DNA from: Bimuria novae-zelandiae CBS 107.79
Lineage: Eukaryota > Ascomycota > Dothideomycetes > Pleosporales > Didymosphaeriaceae
Direction: 5' to 3'
Length of the DNA stretch: 64,000 nucleotides
Assembly: GCA_010015655.1 (NCBI GenBank)
Contig: ML976680.1
Coordinates: 321,261 to 385,260 of the forward strand
Part shown: piece after piece, positions 1 through 12,277 of the stretch
Numbering within the stretch: the stretch's first letter is position 1
Layout: each line of letters begins with the position of its first letter
Notes under the pieces: generated by a model
The model's input: the letters and a program-made list of their open reading frames with translations, nothing else
What the model was told of the DNA's origin: nothing
Databases searched by the model: none
Position numbers and translations under genes: made by a program

Positions 1-2061
1 TACTTTATACCTAATTAAAGCTTAAAGCGCTTAAGCTATTAAAGTCTTAAAATATAGTCTTATATTCCTAAGTCTATTACTATAAAGGGGTAGTTACGGA
101 TCGTTCGCCTATCTATCCTTATATATAAATAAATGTATTAGTCTACTAGGGTACGAATCTTATTCAAGAACCCTTAAACTATAATATAGTATAGTAGTTT
201 TTAGATAGGAATATAAAGTAACTAAGATAAAGAAGCTATAATTTAAGAATTAATAAAAAGAAAATCTTAGGCACTAGTATTAATAAGGGTACCAAGTTAA
301 ATCCCGTACCCGTTTAAATAGAGTATAAGGGGGGTTCGAAAGTAAGGACCTCCTAGTAACTTTAATAAATCTATATTAGAAAGGTTATACTTACTTATAC
401 CTAAGGTAAAGGCTTTTCTTAGGCGTCTTTATTTCCTAGGGATACTTCCTTATCCGTATTAACGTATTCTTAATTAGAGTCTAGTTCTACTCTAATCTCG
501 CGAACGCGGGATTGAGGGAATCTTTAGTAAAATATTTTAACTTTTTATATTTATAGTAGATATTAGAACTTATCTATATTATTAAAGGTTATAACGGCGG
601 GACTATCCTGTCTTAGAGCGTATTTAGAGTAGATTCCTTAATAGGTCTATATAGTACCTTAGTTAGGGTACTAAGGTGAATTTCTTCCTTATAGTTTTTC
701 TTACGCAGAGGTTAATTTATACTAGTTATTAAATAGGTAAAAGGACTTATTAGTATATTCCGCGTTTCTAAGTTAAAGGGTATTAGGTAGGCTACTATTT
801 TCTTAAAGGAATTATTTTATAGGTACTTAAACCCTATATTTAGAGCCCTTAAGGATAGTGTTATTTTTTCCTATAAGAATAAAAACTATTTATTTTTATA
901 AACTCTACCTTAGATTACTAAACTAATACACTTAGCCTTAAAGGTAGGGAAAGTTTCTTTAGAGGTTATCTTTAAGCGTTAAAACGTAGTCTAGTACTTA
1001 GCTTTCTTATTACTAAATATAAAAAATAATAATAGTAGTTTAATTATCTCTTTAGTATTCTTAAACTATAACGTATTTAAAGTAGCTAGGTACTAGGATT
1101 CTAAATATTCGCAAGTAGTACTAAAAGTATATCCTTATACTAATACTATATAAGCGTGTTTACTTAGATAGTAATTTACGTTAATCTCGAGATAGTCCCT
1201 AATTAATACTTACTATTAAGGAAAGGTAGGTTCTTTCCTATTAATTAAGAATTCTATCTTAGGAGTTTGCTTAGATAGCTTTGCTATAATAGTAGCGGGA
1301 GATTTAGACTAGTATTAGAGGGCTATTAGGGGCAATTTAATTATAAGCCGGGCTTAGTCCCTAGCTTAAAATTCTTTAGTTAATTACTTTAATTATGCTT
1401 GTATTTAACGCAATTAGTTTTAAAAAGCTATTACTAAGTTAGTAGATTAAACTAAATTAGCTTTAAGTCTAATAATAAGATTATTTAAAGTATTATTACT
1501 TTCTTTATCTTCTTTACTCTTTAAAAGTTCTAGGGGTGGCTAATAGTCTCCCTAAGTCTAACTCTAGGCCGCCTGTCGTGCCGTTTTTAACAATGCTAAA
1601 GTAAATATTAACGTTTAATTTTAAGTTTATAAGTTATTAGTAGTTAACGTACATGCATAGCGAGTGGCCGGGCATAGCGAGTGGCCGAAAATGCCAAGAC
1701 CCCATCAAAATCTACACTCTACACAATAGTACAGAACGCACACAAATAGTAATAAGAAATTGTAGTAGGCCAATCTACTCAGAATCTACTTCTACTTCTT
1801 TTTTACACGTACGCGAATTATGCCCAGCCTCGCTGTAGCGTCCATAGCGCCGTTAAGTTAATTCGCCTCTATTAGCGCGTACCCTCTTCTTCGCCTTCTT
1901 CCTATTACTACGCGTCGCAAAGTCCTTTAGGGCAGCTAGTTACTAGCTATTAGTAGTTATAAGGACCCCTTCCTGCTATAGTCACTTTCTCTTATGCGAT
2001 TTACGTCGTGTGGCAGCCTTATTAGTAGCTTAAAGCTTAGCGTTACACTTTATTATTAATA

Positions 2062-4169
2062 ACGTGCCTGTGCATAGCGCGCACGGATTCGCAACGCGCA
2101 TACTAAACACTAGAATACTAAAACACCCCTAAACTTTAACCCGTTATAACTCAACTAGTATAGTAGCTATTAATAAAGCGTTAGCAGCAATCGAATCGCG
2201 AGAGCTTAAAAATAAAATTGTATACTAGTAATATGCTAATAAGTATAACGTATTAAGAAGTGCGTTAAGCTAGAGACACTAAGGCGTTTCACGCTTAAGA
2301 GCTAACTATATAGCTAATAAATAATCTCTTGCGCCACATTAAGAGCTAGAGCTTATACGGTATATTACTAAGCTTACTAAGTAAGGCCTACCTCCTATAA
2401 GGGAGATAATTAGGAATTTCTCCTTTAAAGTAGCACATTAGCAGCTTAGTAAGTGCTAGGTTACTCGCTTTATTAATAGACACGAGATCTATCTTATCTT
2501 AAAGTAGACTATCGCTATAGATTATACGCGCTACTTGGCTAATTCTAAGTTAAAATACCATTTCTACTTTAAGCTTCTGCATCGAAAGATCACCAAATAT
2601 CACCTTAAGGCTTAAGATATATATAATATAGATAAAAAGGGCTTCTTAATTAGCTTAATAGGTAAAAGCAAGAGGATATTTAGCAGGCGTTAATAGGAGA
2701 AGAAGGAGGTTCGAGCCTCTCACTAGGATAGATCACGCGAGTTTTTAATACTCCTGGCCTGCTACTGTGCCGATAGGAGCTCGCTACCTCCAGGCCTTAT
2801 CTACGCAGCTATAAAAGGAGCTATACAATCAAGCTAGGTGCAGGATATTAAGGCAGGAGAATATAAGGTGTTCATCTTATTATCTCTAATAGGCTGGTCA
2901 AACGATGACGTAGGGCTAGCCTGGCTTAAGCAAGTGTTTAATCGCTGTATAAAGTAGCGATTAAGTAGATAGAGATTATTTATCCTTAATAGCTATAGAT
3001 CTTATCTCACGATAAAGTTTATCAGCTACTATAATTGCTATAAGATACTCCTAATAGTCCTCCCTCCTTATTCAACTTATTCGCTCTAGCCGCTTGATGT
3101 AGCGCTATTTAAGCTACTCTTTTAAGCCTACTCTAACAAGCTCACTAACTATCTATATAAGGCTTAAGGCCTTATTCTAATTAAGAAAGGAGACTTCTTC
3201 CCACTATTCTAGAAAGCTTAGCAGGCCTTGTTTAAGCAATTAACGATATTAAAAGCGTTTAAAGCTACTAGTATATAGCTAATAGATCCTAACGTTATCC
3301 TTAAGAGATTCGCGAGTACGCTAGAAACTAAGCGGAGCTTATTATTAGGGCTCTTTAACAGTAATTAGGGAAAGCTCGATCGGTTAGTCTAAGTTGCTAT
3401 TAATAATAGCTATTAGTATAAGGCAAGAAAGCTACGTTTAAGCGTTTACTATCTCTCTATGCAGAATAAGCTTTTAATACATAAAAATAAGGGCTTAATA
3501 GAGGCTCTTTAGCATAAGCAGAAGCATAAGAAAAAGAGCAAAGTCCTTAACCTTTAATAGTGCTAAGAATATTATAGTAGCGCTATCTTCTAGTCTCCTT
3601 GTAAGACGCGTGAGGCTTAAGCTAAAGAAGTAGTATAAGAGCGAGATAAGAGAGAGGGAAAATTTTAAAAAGCATAGGCTAAGAAGTAGCGTAAGGAGGC
3701 TTAACTACAGCGTTAAGTTAAGCTAAAGGAGAAGCGTGTAGAGAGGCAAAGGCTAAAAAAGATAAGGAAGCTAAAGTAAGCTAAGAAAGTAGCTAAACGC
3801 GCACGTAAAGTTAAAGCTTAATACTAAAAAAAAACAACCTAATAAACCTAATAACGTAAGCGTAAAGCCTCCTAAGCGCCCTCCTCTAAGAACAAGCGTT
3901 AAAAATAAGTAATAGAGGATAGAGCTCGCGATGTAGTTACATCTCCTCTATTAGCTACTCTACTAAAGGTCACATCGCGAGGGCGCAACGTTAACCTTCT
4001 ATAAAAATATAGATAGCACAAGTTAATCGCAAGCATCTAATTACTACAACACTACGGTCTTATTAGTATTAAGCTATTATGTGGCGTTATATAGCCTTAT
4101 TCTTAAGATTAAGTAGATAGCGTTTTAGCGTACGCGCTACGAATCCATGCGCGCTGCGTATAGACACGT
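2062..4169 (+). mobile_element. Fot1/pogo-like DNA transposon, family 2, nested in family-1 copy 1
   Basis: Inverted ends of about 44 bp (start ACGTGCCTGTGCATAGCGCG; right end its inverse with several transitions) are flanked by TA at 2060-2061 and 4170-4171. The family-1 copy at 10,801-15,248 shows the same stretch without this insert (near 12,250), with a single TA. Length is 2108 bp. Confidence 0.85.
2690..3420 (+). pseudogene. Degraded DDE_1 (Fot1/pogo) transposase of the family-2 element
   Basis: Conceptual translation of the plus strand, reading through TAA/TAG stops, gives a DDE_1-type core. There is a segment like LPPGLIYAAIKGAIQ, then SLIGWSNDDVGLAWL, then a degraded version of the LLxDGHxSH motif (now ILNSYRSYL), then PPYSTYS-stop-PLDVALF, the usual PPHSTHxLQPLD motif with Q turned into a stop. 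Downstream, KKGDFFPLF matches the post-catalytic region of the family. The catalytic Asp of the second motif is lost, so no active protein is possible. Confidence 0.75.
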
Positions 4170-5835
4170 TACTAAAAAATACGCTATTAGCTTAGCGCCT
4201 TTTACGAGCTTTTTAACTACCTTAACTATACTTATTAGGGAGCTATCTAGGTGCCTCTAAATCCTCTCCTTCACTAGCGTCGATTGTAACCCTAATTCTA
4301 GGGTGTTGCTAGGCGTCTGCGATTGCCACGTACTATCGCGTATAGTAGAAGGCGAAGACGTACGCAGACAAACGTTAAGCTTTAATATTATTACTTTTAG
4401 GTTAAGGGGAATAAGGCTAGCGCCTTAAAAGCCTCTTTAAATATTACTTTAAGTTATTATAGCCTTAAAAGTGGCAATAAAACAAGATAGGAACTTAATT
4501 TTAGTAATATACGTAATATAGTTGCGTATTAGATCTTTAGCTTGGCGCCTATATACCTTCTTTAACGGCGAGAAACACCCCACATCTAGTGGCTGCAAGA
4601 GGTACGACGAATGTAGAGGCATATAGAGAGTAATAATCTTCCTATCCTTATAGTATTACTAGAATTCGAGCAAGTTATAGCTCTCGTAGCTATTAATAAT
4701 AAGTAACTAATAGCTACTAATAGTACGCTCTTTTATATGCGCGTTAAAGTGCTTTAGCTACTATAGACTAAGCTTATTATTTGTCTAGCCGTTCTTAGAG
4801 ACTGCGAGAACCTAGTCGCGAGGTAGATCCTTCTCTTAGTACCAGGCAGAGAGGTGGTGCTTGTCCTAAAAGATAAGGAAGGGTGGGATCGCCTACCCTG
4901 TCGCGTTAATACTATAAATAGCTATTATTTACTTTTAATTACCTTGCTGCACGCTCTTTAGCTTACCTTAACGCTTAAAGCCTGTAATAACTACTCCTAT
5001 TAATATTATGCCTATTATAAAGCTAGTCTTGTTAAAGTTGTAGGTATCTTCATCCAGGATACTATACTTAGCTTTAGTATTCTCTACAAGCCGGAACTAG
5101 CCCTGTACAACCTTAGGATCCTCACAGAGGGCTCTCTTATAGTTATACTTTTAATTAAACTTAACTTAGAGCTCTAGCTAGCGCTTAATAAAGTGGTAAG
5201 GCTACTTTTAACTAACTAGCTTGTTATAGCGTGTATCTAGTAAAGAATTAACTATATTTTTTATAGTAGCAAGCCGGGGCAGAAACCCTCGCGTATCTAG
5301 ATTAAATATATACTATATAGTTACCTGCTCCTCTCTTATAGTAAGTTTTATTAAGTTAGGTGCGCAGTCGCGTCGAAAGGTAGTTTTAGCGCGTTTTTAT
5401 TATAGTGTTCTTTTAGTAACGCTATAGACTACTATAGCGCGTGAAATTAAAAGTAGCGCGTCTCCTTTAATAGCTTAAAGCGCAAGCTATAATCTAGCCT
5501 CTTTTAATTTAGGTAGTTTATTACGTTGTTGAGATATCGCGTTGTAGTAGAACGTTTTGATGGGGTCTTGGCATTTTCGGCCACTCGCTATGCCCGGCCA
5601 CTCGCTATGCATGTACGTTACTACTTTTTTATCTTAGCGTAACTTTACGCGACTTTTTAAAGTTAAACTAATTTATCTATAATTAGGAGTTCTAAACCTT
5701 AAAACTTTAATTAGTAAAAGGTCTCTAGAATCCTGCCTATAAAGAAAACTAGGGACGCGCTAACGCGGGTCCGTTTCGTTCTTATAGTAATATTCTTTAA
5801 AGCTATTACTAGTAGTAATAACCTTTTCCGTATAA

Positions 5836-6171
5836 TATATTAGCGTAGGTTACTTAAAGAATTAATATTAGCGTATTTTTTAGTAGAGGCATATAGAAGT
5901 GCGTGTATAAAAATATAGTTCTAAATAAATTAAGTGCCTATAGGCCTGGTACGAAACGATATAGAAAAGGTACTAAACTATAAAGTCCTAAGCTTCTCTA
6001 AATACACCACTTCCTATATAGCTAGCTAGCACATAACTACTATAGGTTAACCATTGGTCTGATAGATCCGAAATTGGTCCGATACGGATGAGTGTCGGTT
6101 TTCGGATGATCTCGAATCCTGTCTTGACTGGCCAAGAGTTCTCGTGTCAACGAGCGATTGTTCCTGTTACA
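5836..6171 (-). repeat. 5' LTR of Gypsy copy A
   Basis: Matches the LTRs at 51,631-52,015, 58,459-58,843 and 61,555-61,940. On the element's sense (minus) strand it starts TGTAACAGGAACAATC and ends in a RIP-altered CA. It is 336 bp against 385-386 bp in the other copies because of one internal deletion. Its terminal 120 bp are well preserved, while the interior side is strongly AT-shifted. Confidence 0.8.
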
Positions 6172-7545
6172 CGCGCTAAAAGCTATACTTTTATAAAAAT
6201 ATAATAATAAGAAATAAAGACTAGTGTTTTATTATTTAGGGAAGTTCTTAGGAGCGAAACTTAACTATAAATTTTATAATAAGAAACTCTTAGTAATTAT
6301 TAACTACTTTAAGTAGTAGGAAGTATAGCTTAAGGAAGTAAAGTACTAAGTAGAAGTCTTTTTAAAATATCTAAATTTTACCTACTTTATAACTATAAAG
6401 AAGCTTAATAGGAGGCAGACTAGATAGTTTAAATAGTTAGTAAAATATAACTTTTAGATTCCTTGCCTAGCAGGAACTGCTAACAGAGCGGTATACGACC
6501 TTAGTAGACGATCTAATTTTATAGAAAAGCAAAGCAATATTAACCACGACGCTATTCTTACAAAGATAGAGGATGGAACACTACGCTATAATAAAACGTA
6601 GCTTATGCTTGTGCTAAAAGCACGACGTGCAGACCTTACTTATTATAAGCCTCTTATAGCTAATTTCTAAAACTATAAAAAACTTATAAATAATAATTAA
6701 AATGCGTATAATTTAAACTAGACTTTAAAGTTATTTCCCCGCGATTACAGGAATAGGATATAAATAAGTAATTAAGTAATACTACTATTAGTTAAGAGAC
6801 TATACAAAGATAAGGAATAAGGATACCTAAAAATTATAAAAATAGTACGCTAAGTCGCGAATAAATACGCTATTTCTATACTATAGTAGATAGTATAGAA
6901 GGTACTAGGCAACTATTTAGCATGTTACTAAAATAAGCCTAAAAGATATAAGTCCTATAGCCTTCTTTAACTACTATAGCTATCCCTAAGGCTATAGTTT
7001 AGTGTAACTATAAACTTTATTATAAAGCTCCTAGTATTACTAGCACTAAGAAATAAATGTCTTTATAATATTATCTTAGTTATAGTTTATTTACTAACTA
7101 AGAAGTTAAGATTTGTGCTAATTAAAGAAGCTATATTAGTAAAAGAACTAGCCTATATAGTAAAATAAGAACTTATATCTTAGGTTAGACAACTAGACGA
7201 GTTTATTACTAATAGAGCTAAGATATTTATATCTTTATATTAGGCTACGTTTACTACTATACTAGGTATTAAGTATAAACTCACGACGAGCTTCTTCCTA
7301 AAGATAAATAAATAAACGGAGCGAACTAACTAATTATTAGAATAATAACTTTAGATATATGTAAATAAGCTATAGGATAATTAGGTCGAGCTACTACTAA
7401 TAGCTTAACTAGCATATAATAGCGCAAGACTAGCGACTATAGGGTACTTGCTATATTACGCTAACTACGGATATAAGCTAATAACTTACTAAGATCCGTT
7501 AGATATTAAAAGTATTACGAAGGACACAGCTAATAAGGTAGAACT

Positions 7546-7822
7546 TGTCACGGCCAGTGACGAAGGCGGTAGGAATCAGCTCTGTTGGGCGCTATGGACG
7601 AAGATTCTACTCTAAGGAGAAAAGAAGGGAAACCCTCGAGAGCTGAGGAGATGCCATATCCAAGACGCAGTGACCACCTGCAGTCATGTGCGGGCTGTTG
7701 GGGCAGGTGCCTGCCAAGACGTTCTGGGAAGGAGACGCTGTAGTCAGGACGCAGCTACCTGTAGTCACGTGCAGGCTAGTAGGGCAGGCGCCTGCCCCGA
7801 CATTCTGGGAACGGTCCTCACA
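7546..7822. mobile_element. Solo LTR, 277 bp, with TSD GAACT, not RIP-mutated
   Basis: Starts TGTCACGGCCAG and ends CCTCACA, flanked by GAACT on both sides (7541-7545, 7823-7827), the structure of an LTR (TG...CA, 5-bp TSD). It cuts the degraded Gypsy integrase. Base composition is GC-normal while its surroundings are AT-rich. Inside are two imperfect direct repeats of about 70 bp (around 7660-7730 and 7748-7813), each with GGGCAGG, GCCTGCC and TTCTGGGAA. Confidence 0.75.
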
Positions 7823-8882
7823 GAACTTATATAAGATCTACACGAAATACTACGTAAAAATATTACATAACGTAATAAGTAAATAGCAAGATAAGTAAAT
7901 AAGAAAAAGATTAAAGAACTAATCTTTAAAGAGAGGGATAGAGTTTTCCTCTTATAAAAAAAATTTAAGATAACATGGCTAAGCGAAAAATTAGATAACC
8001 TTTAAAAAGGACTATTTAAAATTTAAGAAGTTAAAGGTCTAGTTAATTTTAAACTACAATTACCTATAGATACACGTATACACCTAGTTTTCTATAAATT
8101 ATTATTAGAACTAGCACTACTAGACGCTAAAATAGAATCGCACCTAGAACTTAAGGATAAAGAGTATACAGTTAAGGCTATTAAAAATGTATAAAAATTT
8201 AGTTATTAGCATTAGTACCTAGTAAAATAAGAAGGATAGCTAGAAAGCTTTAATATGTAGGATCTAATAGAAAACCTTACTAATTATAATGCCGGTTTAG
8301 AGAAATTCCACAAGGAACACCTAATAAAGCCTAAGAGGGTAAAAGTTTAGAATTACTAGGATTAAAGAGCAGGGGAAAAGTAGCCTAGTTAAAAGTAATA
8401 GTACTAAGTATAAGCCTACTCTCTAACTACGCGATATTCTAGCCTAGCTTTTTAAGGCCCTTAAGGCGTTTAATCTCTTTAATAAATTTTATGAAATTAG
8501 TAAGGAGCTTCTCCTTATACTCTTTTAGTAAATACTATTATTATAATAGTCTTTTTCTTTTCGCGTAAGTACCCTATAGGGTAGCTATAGCTACCTCCTC
8601 TAAGCGCTTAAGCTAGTCTACCTTAAAGTTAATATAAGAAAAAAATAAGAACTGTGGATTTTAGTAGCTCGTACTTTGTAACACTATTTTTATAATATTT
8701 ATTATACTATGTTTTAAAAAAGGATAACTTATAGGTTCAGCCCTTTTTCGCACAGTACTTATAGGACAATATAGTAGTCTAGCTAATTAAGTTTATACAA
8801 TCTCTAATAAAATAATTATAAAAAATATTTTAAAAGGATATTAACTGCTGCATAAGGACATGCAGAGTAAGAAGGGGGACAG

Positions 8883-9327
8883 TTTTATAATCTAGGAACA
8901 TTAGGACAAGGAGCCTTATGACAGTACACAAGCCCCACTTGGGCATAACGTAATGTCCAAGGCTGTCCCAGACGCCAAGCCTATAGGATAATGTGGGACC
9001 ACATGACCCAGGTCACGTGACGTCCCAGGAATCCTAAGAAATCCCATGGACGCGAGGCATGGGACATTGTAGGACTTTATAGGACAGGAGGGATATTTAT
9101 ACACAGGTGGTTTCCTATATTATGCTCTTTATAGTTAACTTTCATATCTTCTGTGCAAGTACGTTCTCCTATATAAAATAATAGTTATTTTATTTATTAT
9201 AAAATTAGATTATATAGTCACGCGCTAAGTTGTCGCATTAACTTATACTATTAAATAATCTATAAAGTGCCACTCTAGCCTTATCGCCCTAACCTGGATT
9301 GGACCAAGGTGTGTGCGCCTCATAACA
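8883..9327 (+). repeat. 3' LTR of the chromovirus remnant
   Basis: Follows a purine-rich tract directly and ends CATAACA. Its last 220 bp, including a block around GCTCTTTATAGTTAACTT and one around ACTTATACTA, align with the LTR at 50,174-50,600, so the two belong to related families. The terminal TG appears as TT. The first 240 bp are GC-normal, the rest AT-shifted. The small ORF on the minus strand here is inside the LTR and is not a gene. Confidence 0.65.
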
Positions 9328-9970
9328 AGACGGAATTCCTACGATTAATAATATACTCGCGATAAATAAATTACTTTAAAATAATAAACTAGAAGATGGA
9401 TTGCCCTACGCTATAGTACTAAAGCTTAATATATATATAATTAGGGTAGTTCCCTTACTAAGATTAGTAAAACGCTAAGGATATAAGATCTTTATAGTAT
9501 TAATGGTAGATATTAAAAAGGCGCTAGTATAAAAAAAGAAATTAACCTAGCTATAAAAGTGCTACCTAAGTACTATAACCTGCTATACGTTTTCTTACGT
9601 AAGGAAGCAGACTAATTACCTGAATATTAATTATATAACTTAAAAATTAAGCTTTAAGAGGGTAAATAACCTAGATTAAGTCCCTTATATAGTATATTAT
9701 AAGATAAACTAAAGGTGCTAAGAAAGTACCTAACTAAGCACCTAAAAAAAAGCTTTATATAACTTAGTAAGTTACCTATTACTTTACTAGTAATCTTTAT
9801 AAACAAAAAGCTTGGTTATGAATTAAGATTCTATATTAACTATAATGCGCTTAATGCGCTAATAGTTAAACATTAATACTTAATTCCTTTACTCTAGGAA
9901 ACGCTAAGCTGTCTAAGTAAGGTAAAATAGATAAGGACATTATATTAAATAGTTTTTAAGTAATAAATAC
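9328..9970 (+). mobile_element. Ty3/Gypsy reverse transcriptase fragment
   Basis: Plus-strand translation with stops read through gives the start of a Gypsy reverse transcriptase: PLYSIL, LKVLRKYLTKHLKKSFI, then FINKK and LRFYINYNALNALIVKH, equivalent to the family's FVxKKDGxLRxCVDYRxLNxxTxKNxYPLP. It stops where the Gypsy element at 9971 begins. The sequence between the LTR end and this fragment is only about 230 bp, so gag is missing or this is a separate truncated copy. Confidence 0.7.
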
Positions 9971-10446
9971 TGTCCTTATAAGAGCTAATATGCCTAATTA
10001 AGTCTACTAGGGCTTACGCTAGCGGCTTTAGGCTATTATAATTAAGAAACGCCTAAGTAAGGAGGATAATAGGTTTCTTAAATTTAGGAGTACATTAAAT
10101 AGTTGAGAAGAAGACCTAGTCGTTATTAAAAAAGTTTTACTATTTATTTAGTAGTTAAAAATACCCTTTTTATCTAGTTTCTCTCTCCTTCTTATTTTTA
10201 GTTTACTTTTAAGGTTTCCCTCTTTTATAGGGGATCTCTTATTATTATCAGAACTATTTAGCTCCCTTAGTATCTTTAGTATTTTTAAGGATTTTTTTTA
10301 AGTTTCTTTTTTAAGATTTCTTCTTAACTTTTTTCCTTAAGTAGGTAAGATTTCTTACACCTCTTTTTAGCCTAATTCTTAGTCTTGCCTAATACTTAAT
10401 TTTACCTCCTAATAATATTATTTTCATCCCTATTTTAGACACCTTT

Positions 10447-10669
10447 TGTAACGAGGTAGGCACGGTCGAACACGTGGCCTTCTCTCGCTTATAGAGGTTC
10501 CGGCTAGGCTAGGATTAAACACTAGCACTAGTGGCTGACCCTAGCATATCCTATATATATTATACTATACGAGTAATACTTGGCTTAAGTATTCTCGTGC
10601 GTACCTTTTGGTGCAGGTGAGGAAGTCACATAGTATTGGCTTAGTAAGCGGGACGCTTACCTCATTACA
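10447..10669. mobile_element. Solo LTR, 223 bp, with TSD CCTTT
   Basis: Begins TGTAACGAGGTAGG and ends CTTACCTCATTACA, an imperfect terminal inverted repeat with TG...CA ends, flanked by CCTTT at 10,442-10,446 and 10,670-10,674. The other copy of the host element has the undisturbed site with one CCTTT at 62,382-62,386. The insert is GC-normal in an AT-rich host, so it was not RIP-mutated. Confidence 0.85.
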
Positions 10670-11039
10670 CCTTTATTTCGCTAAGTTTTTTTAGCTTAAT
10701 AAGGCAGGCATTGTAGAGCCTTCTTTAGACCTTAATAGAAGCTAATTTAGGAGATATCGTGATAAAATTCCGTTAGGAGTTTTTTATTATAATTTTAATA
10801 ACGTACATGCATAGCGAGTGGCCGGGCATAGCGAGTGGCCGAAAATGCCAAGACCCCATTAAAACGTTCTACTACAACGCGATGTCTCAACAACGCAATA
10901 AACTACCTAAATTAAAAGAGGCTAGATTATAGCTTGCGCTTTAAGCTATTAAAGAAGACGCGCTACTCTTAATTTTATGCGCTATAGTAGTCTATAGCGT
11001 TGCTAAAAGAATACTATAACAGAGACGCGCTAGAACTAC

Positions 11040-12260
11040 CTTTTAACGCGACTACGCACCTAACTTAATAAGACTTACTATAAGAGAGAAGCAAGTAATT
11101 ATATAGTATATACTTAATTTAGATGTGCGAGGGTTTCCGCCCTAGCTTATTACTATAAAAAATATAGCTAATTCTTTACTAGCTACACGCTATAATAAGC
11201 TAGTTAGTTAAAAGTAGCCTTATTACTTTATTAAGCGCTAGCTAGAGCTCTAAGTTAAGTTTAATTAAAAGTACGACTATAAGAGAGCCCTCTATAAGGA
11301 TCCTAAGATTGTACAAGGCTGGTTCTGGCTTGTAGAGAATACTAAAGCTAAGTATGGTATCCTAGATAAAGATACCTACAACTTTAATAAGACTAGCTTT
11401 ATAATAGGCATAATATTAATAGGAGTAGTTATTATAGGCTCTAAGCGTTAAGACAAGCTAAAGAGCGTATAGTAGGGTAATTAAAAGTAGATAATAGCTA
11501 TTTATAGCATTAACGCGATAGAGTGGGCGATCCTACCCTTCCTTATCTTTTAGGGTAAGCACCACCTCTCTGCCTGGTACTAAGAGAAGGATCTACCTCG
11601 CGACTAGGTTCTCGCAGTCTCTAAGAATAGCTAGATAAATAACGAGCTTAGTCTATAGTAGCTAAAGCACTTTAACGCGCATACAAAAAAGCGTACTATT
11701 AGTAGTTATTAGTTACTTGTTATTAATAGCTACAAAAGCTATAACTCGCTCGAATTCTAGTAATACTATAAGGATAGGAAGATTATTACTCTTTATATGC
11801 CTCTATATTTGTCGCACCTCCTGTAGCCACTAGATGTGGAGTGTTTCTCGCTATTAAAGAAGGCATATGGGCGCGAAGCCGAGGATCTAATGCGTAACTA
11901 TATTACGTATATTACTAAAATTAAGTTCCTACCTTATTTTATTGCTGCTTTTAAGGCTATAATAACTTAAAATAATATCTAAGGAGGCTTTTAAGGCGCT
12001 AGCCCTATTCCCCTTAACCTAGAAATAATAATATTAAAGCTTAACGTTTGTCTGCGTACGCCTTTGCCTTCTACTATACGCGATAGTACGTGGCAGTCGC
12101 AGACGCCTAGCAACACCCTAGAATTAGGGTTATAATTAACGCTAGTGAAGGAGAGGATTTAGAGGCACCTAAATAGCTCCCTAATAAGTATAGTTAAGGT
12201 AGTTAAAAAGCTCGTAAAAGACGCTAAGCTAATAGCGCATTTTTAGTATTAATAATAAAG
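11040..12260 (+). pseudogene. Degraded DDE_1 transposase of family-1 copy 2
   Basis: Reading through stops, the plus strand encodes a Fot1-type transposase. It has YNFNKTSFIIGI (altered NxDExGFxxG), then EWAILPFLIFQGKHH (LPPxIIFxGK), then ELSLQQLKHF, INSYKSYNSLEF (degraded DGHxSH), and MPLYLSHLLQPLDVECFSLLKKAYG, the conserved LQPLDVxCFxPLK region. First and second catalytic Asp motifs are altered and many Gln codons are now stops. It continues to the point where the family-3 element cuts in. Confidence 0.75.
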
Positions 12261-12277
12261 CGTAACGCTAAGCTTTA

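Larger units (their letters stand above)
1647..5618 (-). mobile_element. Fot1/pogo-like DNA transposon, family 1, copy 1 (with nested element)
   Basis: Inverted terminal repeats of about 64 bp begin ACGTACATGCATAGCG at 1647 and end with the inverse at 5618, flanked by TA (1645-1646, 5619-5620). Each TIR carries two copies of GCATAGCGAGTGGCCG. Without the nested element at 2062-4169 the copy is about 1.86 kb, the same as copy 2 at 10,801-15,248, which lies inverted relative to it. The transposase reading frame (minus strand) is destroyed by stops typical of RIP. The uninterrupted target survives in the related Gypsy copy near 58,233. Confidence 0.85.
1..6171 (-). mobile_element. Ty3/Gypsy-type LTR retrotransposon, copy A, RIP-degraded, runs off the left edge
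   Basis: The 5' LTR lies at 5836-6171 and the degraded internal region continues leftwards (minus strand) beyond base 1, interrupted by the DNA transposon at 1647-5618. Bases 1-1644 plus 5621-6171 align base for base, apart from transitions, with 56,610-58,843, which belongs to a complete element of the same family. Relative to that copy the LTR here lacks a block of about 45 bp. No ORF survives; nearly all differences are C/T or G/A, as RIP gives. The other LTR is outside the window, so the TSD cannot be tested (right flank 6172-6176). Confidence 0.8.
6172..9327 (+). mobile_element. Ty3/Gypsy chromovirus remnant (RNase H, integrase, chromodomain, 3' LTR)
   Basis: Plus-strand translation with stops read through shows, in order: RNase H with YNKKLLVII and FITIKKLNRRQTR (about 6230-6500); integrase core with LGIKYKLTTSF and NKQTERTNQLLEQ (about 7190-7450); and a C-terminal chromodomain with YLVKQEGQLESF and LIENLTNYNAGLEKFHKEH (about 8130-8340). 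A purine tract AGTAAGAAGGGGGA sits just before the 3' LTR at 8883. The 5' part was displaced by insertion of Gypsy copy A, whose LTR abuts at 6171. The integrase is split by the solo LTR at 7546-7822. Confidence 0.8.

Noticed and set aside
1653..1838. 61-codon ORF, also seen at 15,039-15,242, as a conserved small gene
   Set aside because: It is the TIR and subterminal part of the family-1 DNA transposon, present in both copies.
7686..7886. 66-codon ORF as a small secreted effector
   Set aside because: Spans the solo LTR end and degraded integrase; no signal peptide; the repeats in it come from the LTR's own duplication.
8916..9104. 62-codon minus-strand ORF
   Set aside because: Lies inside the LTR at 8883-9327, in its GC-preserved part.
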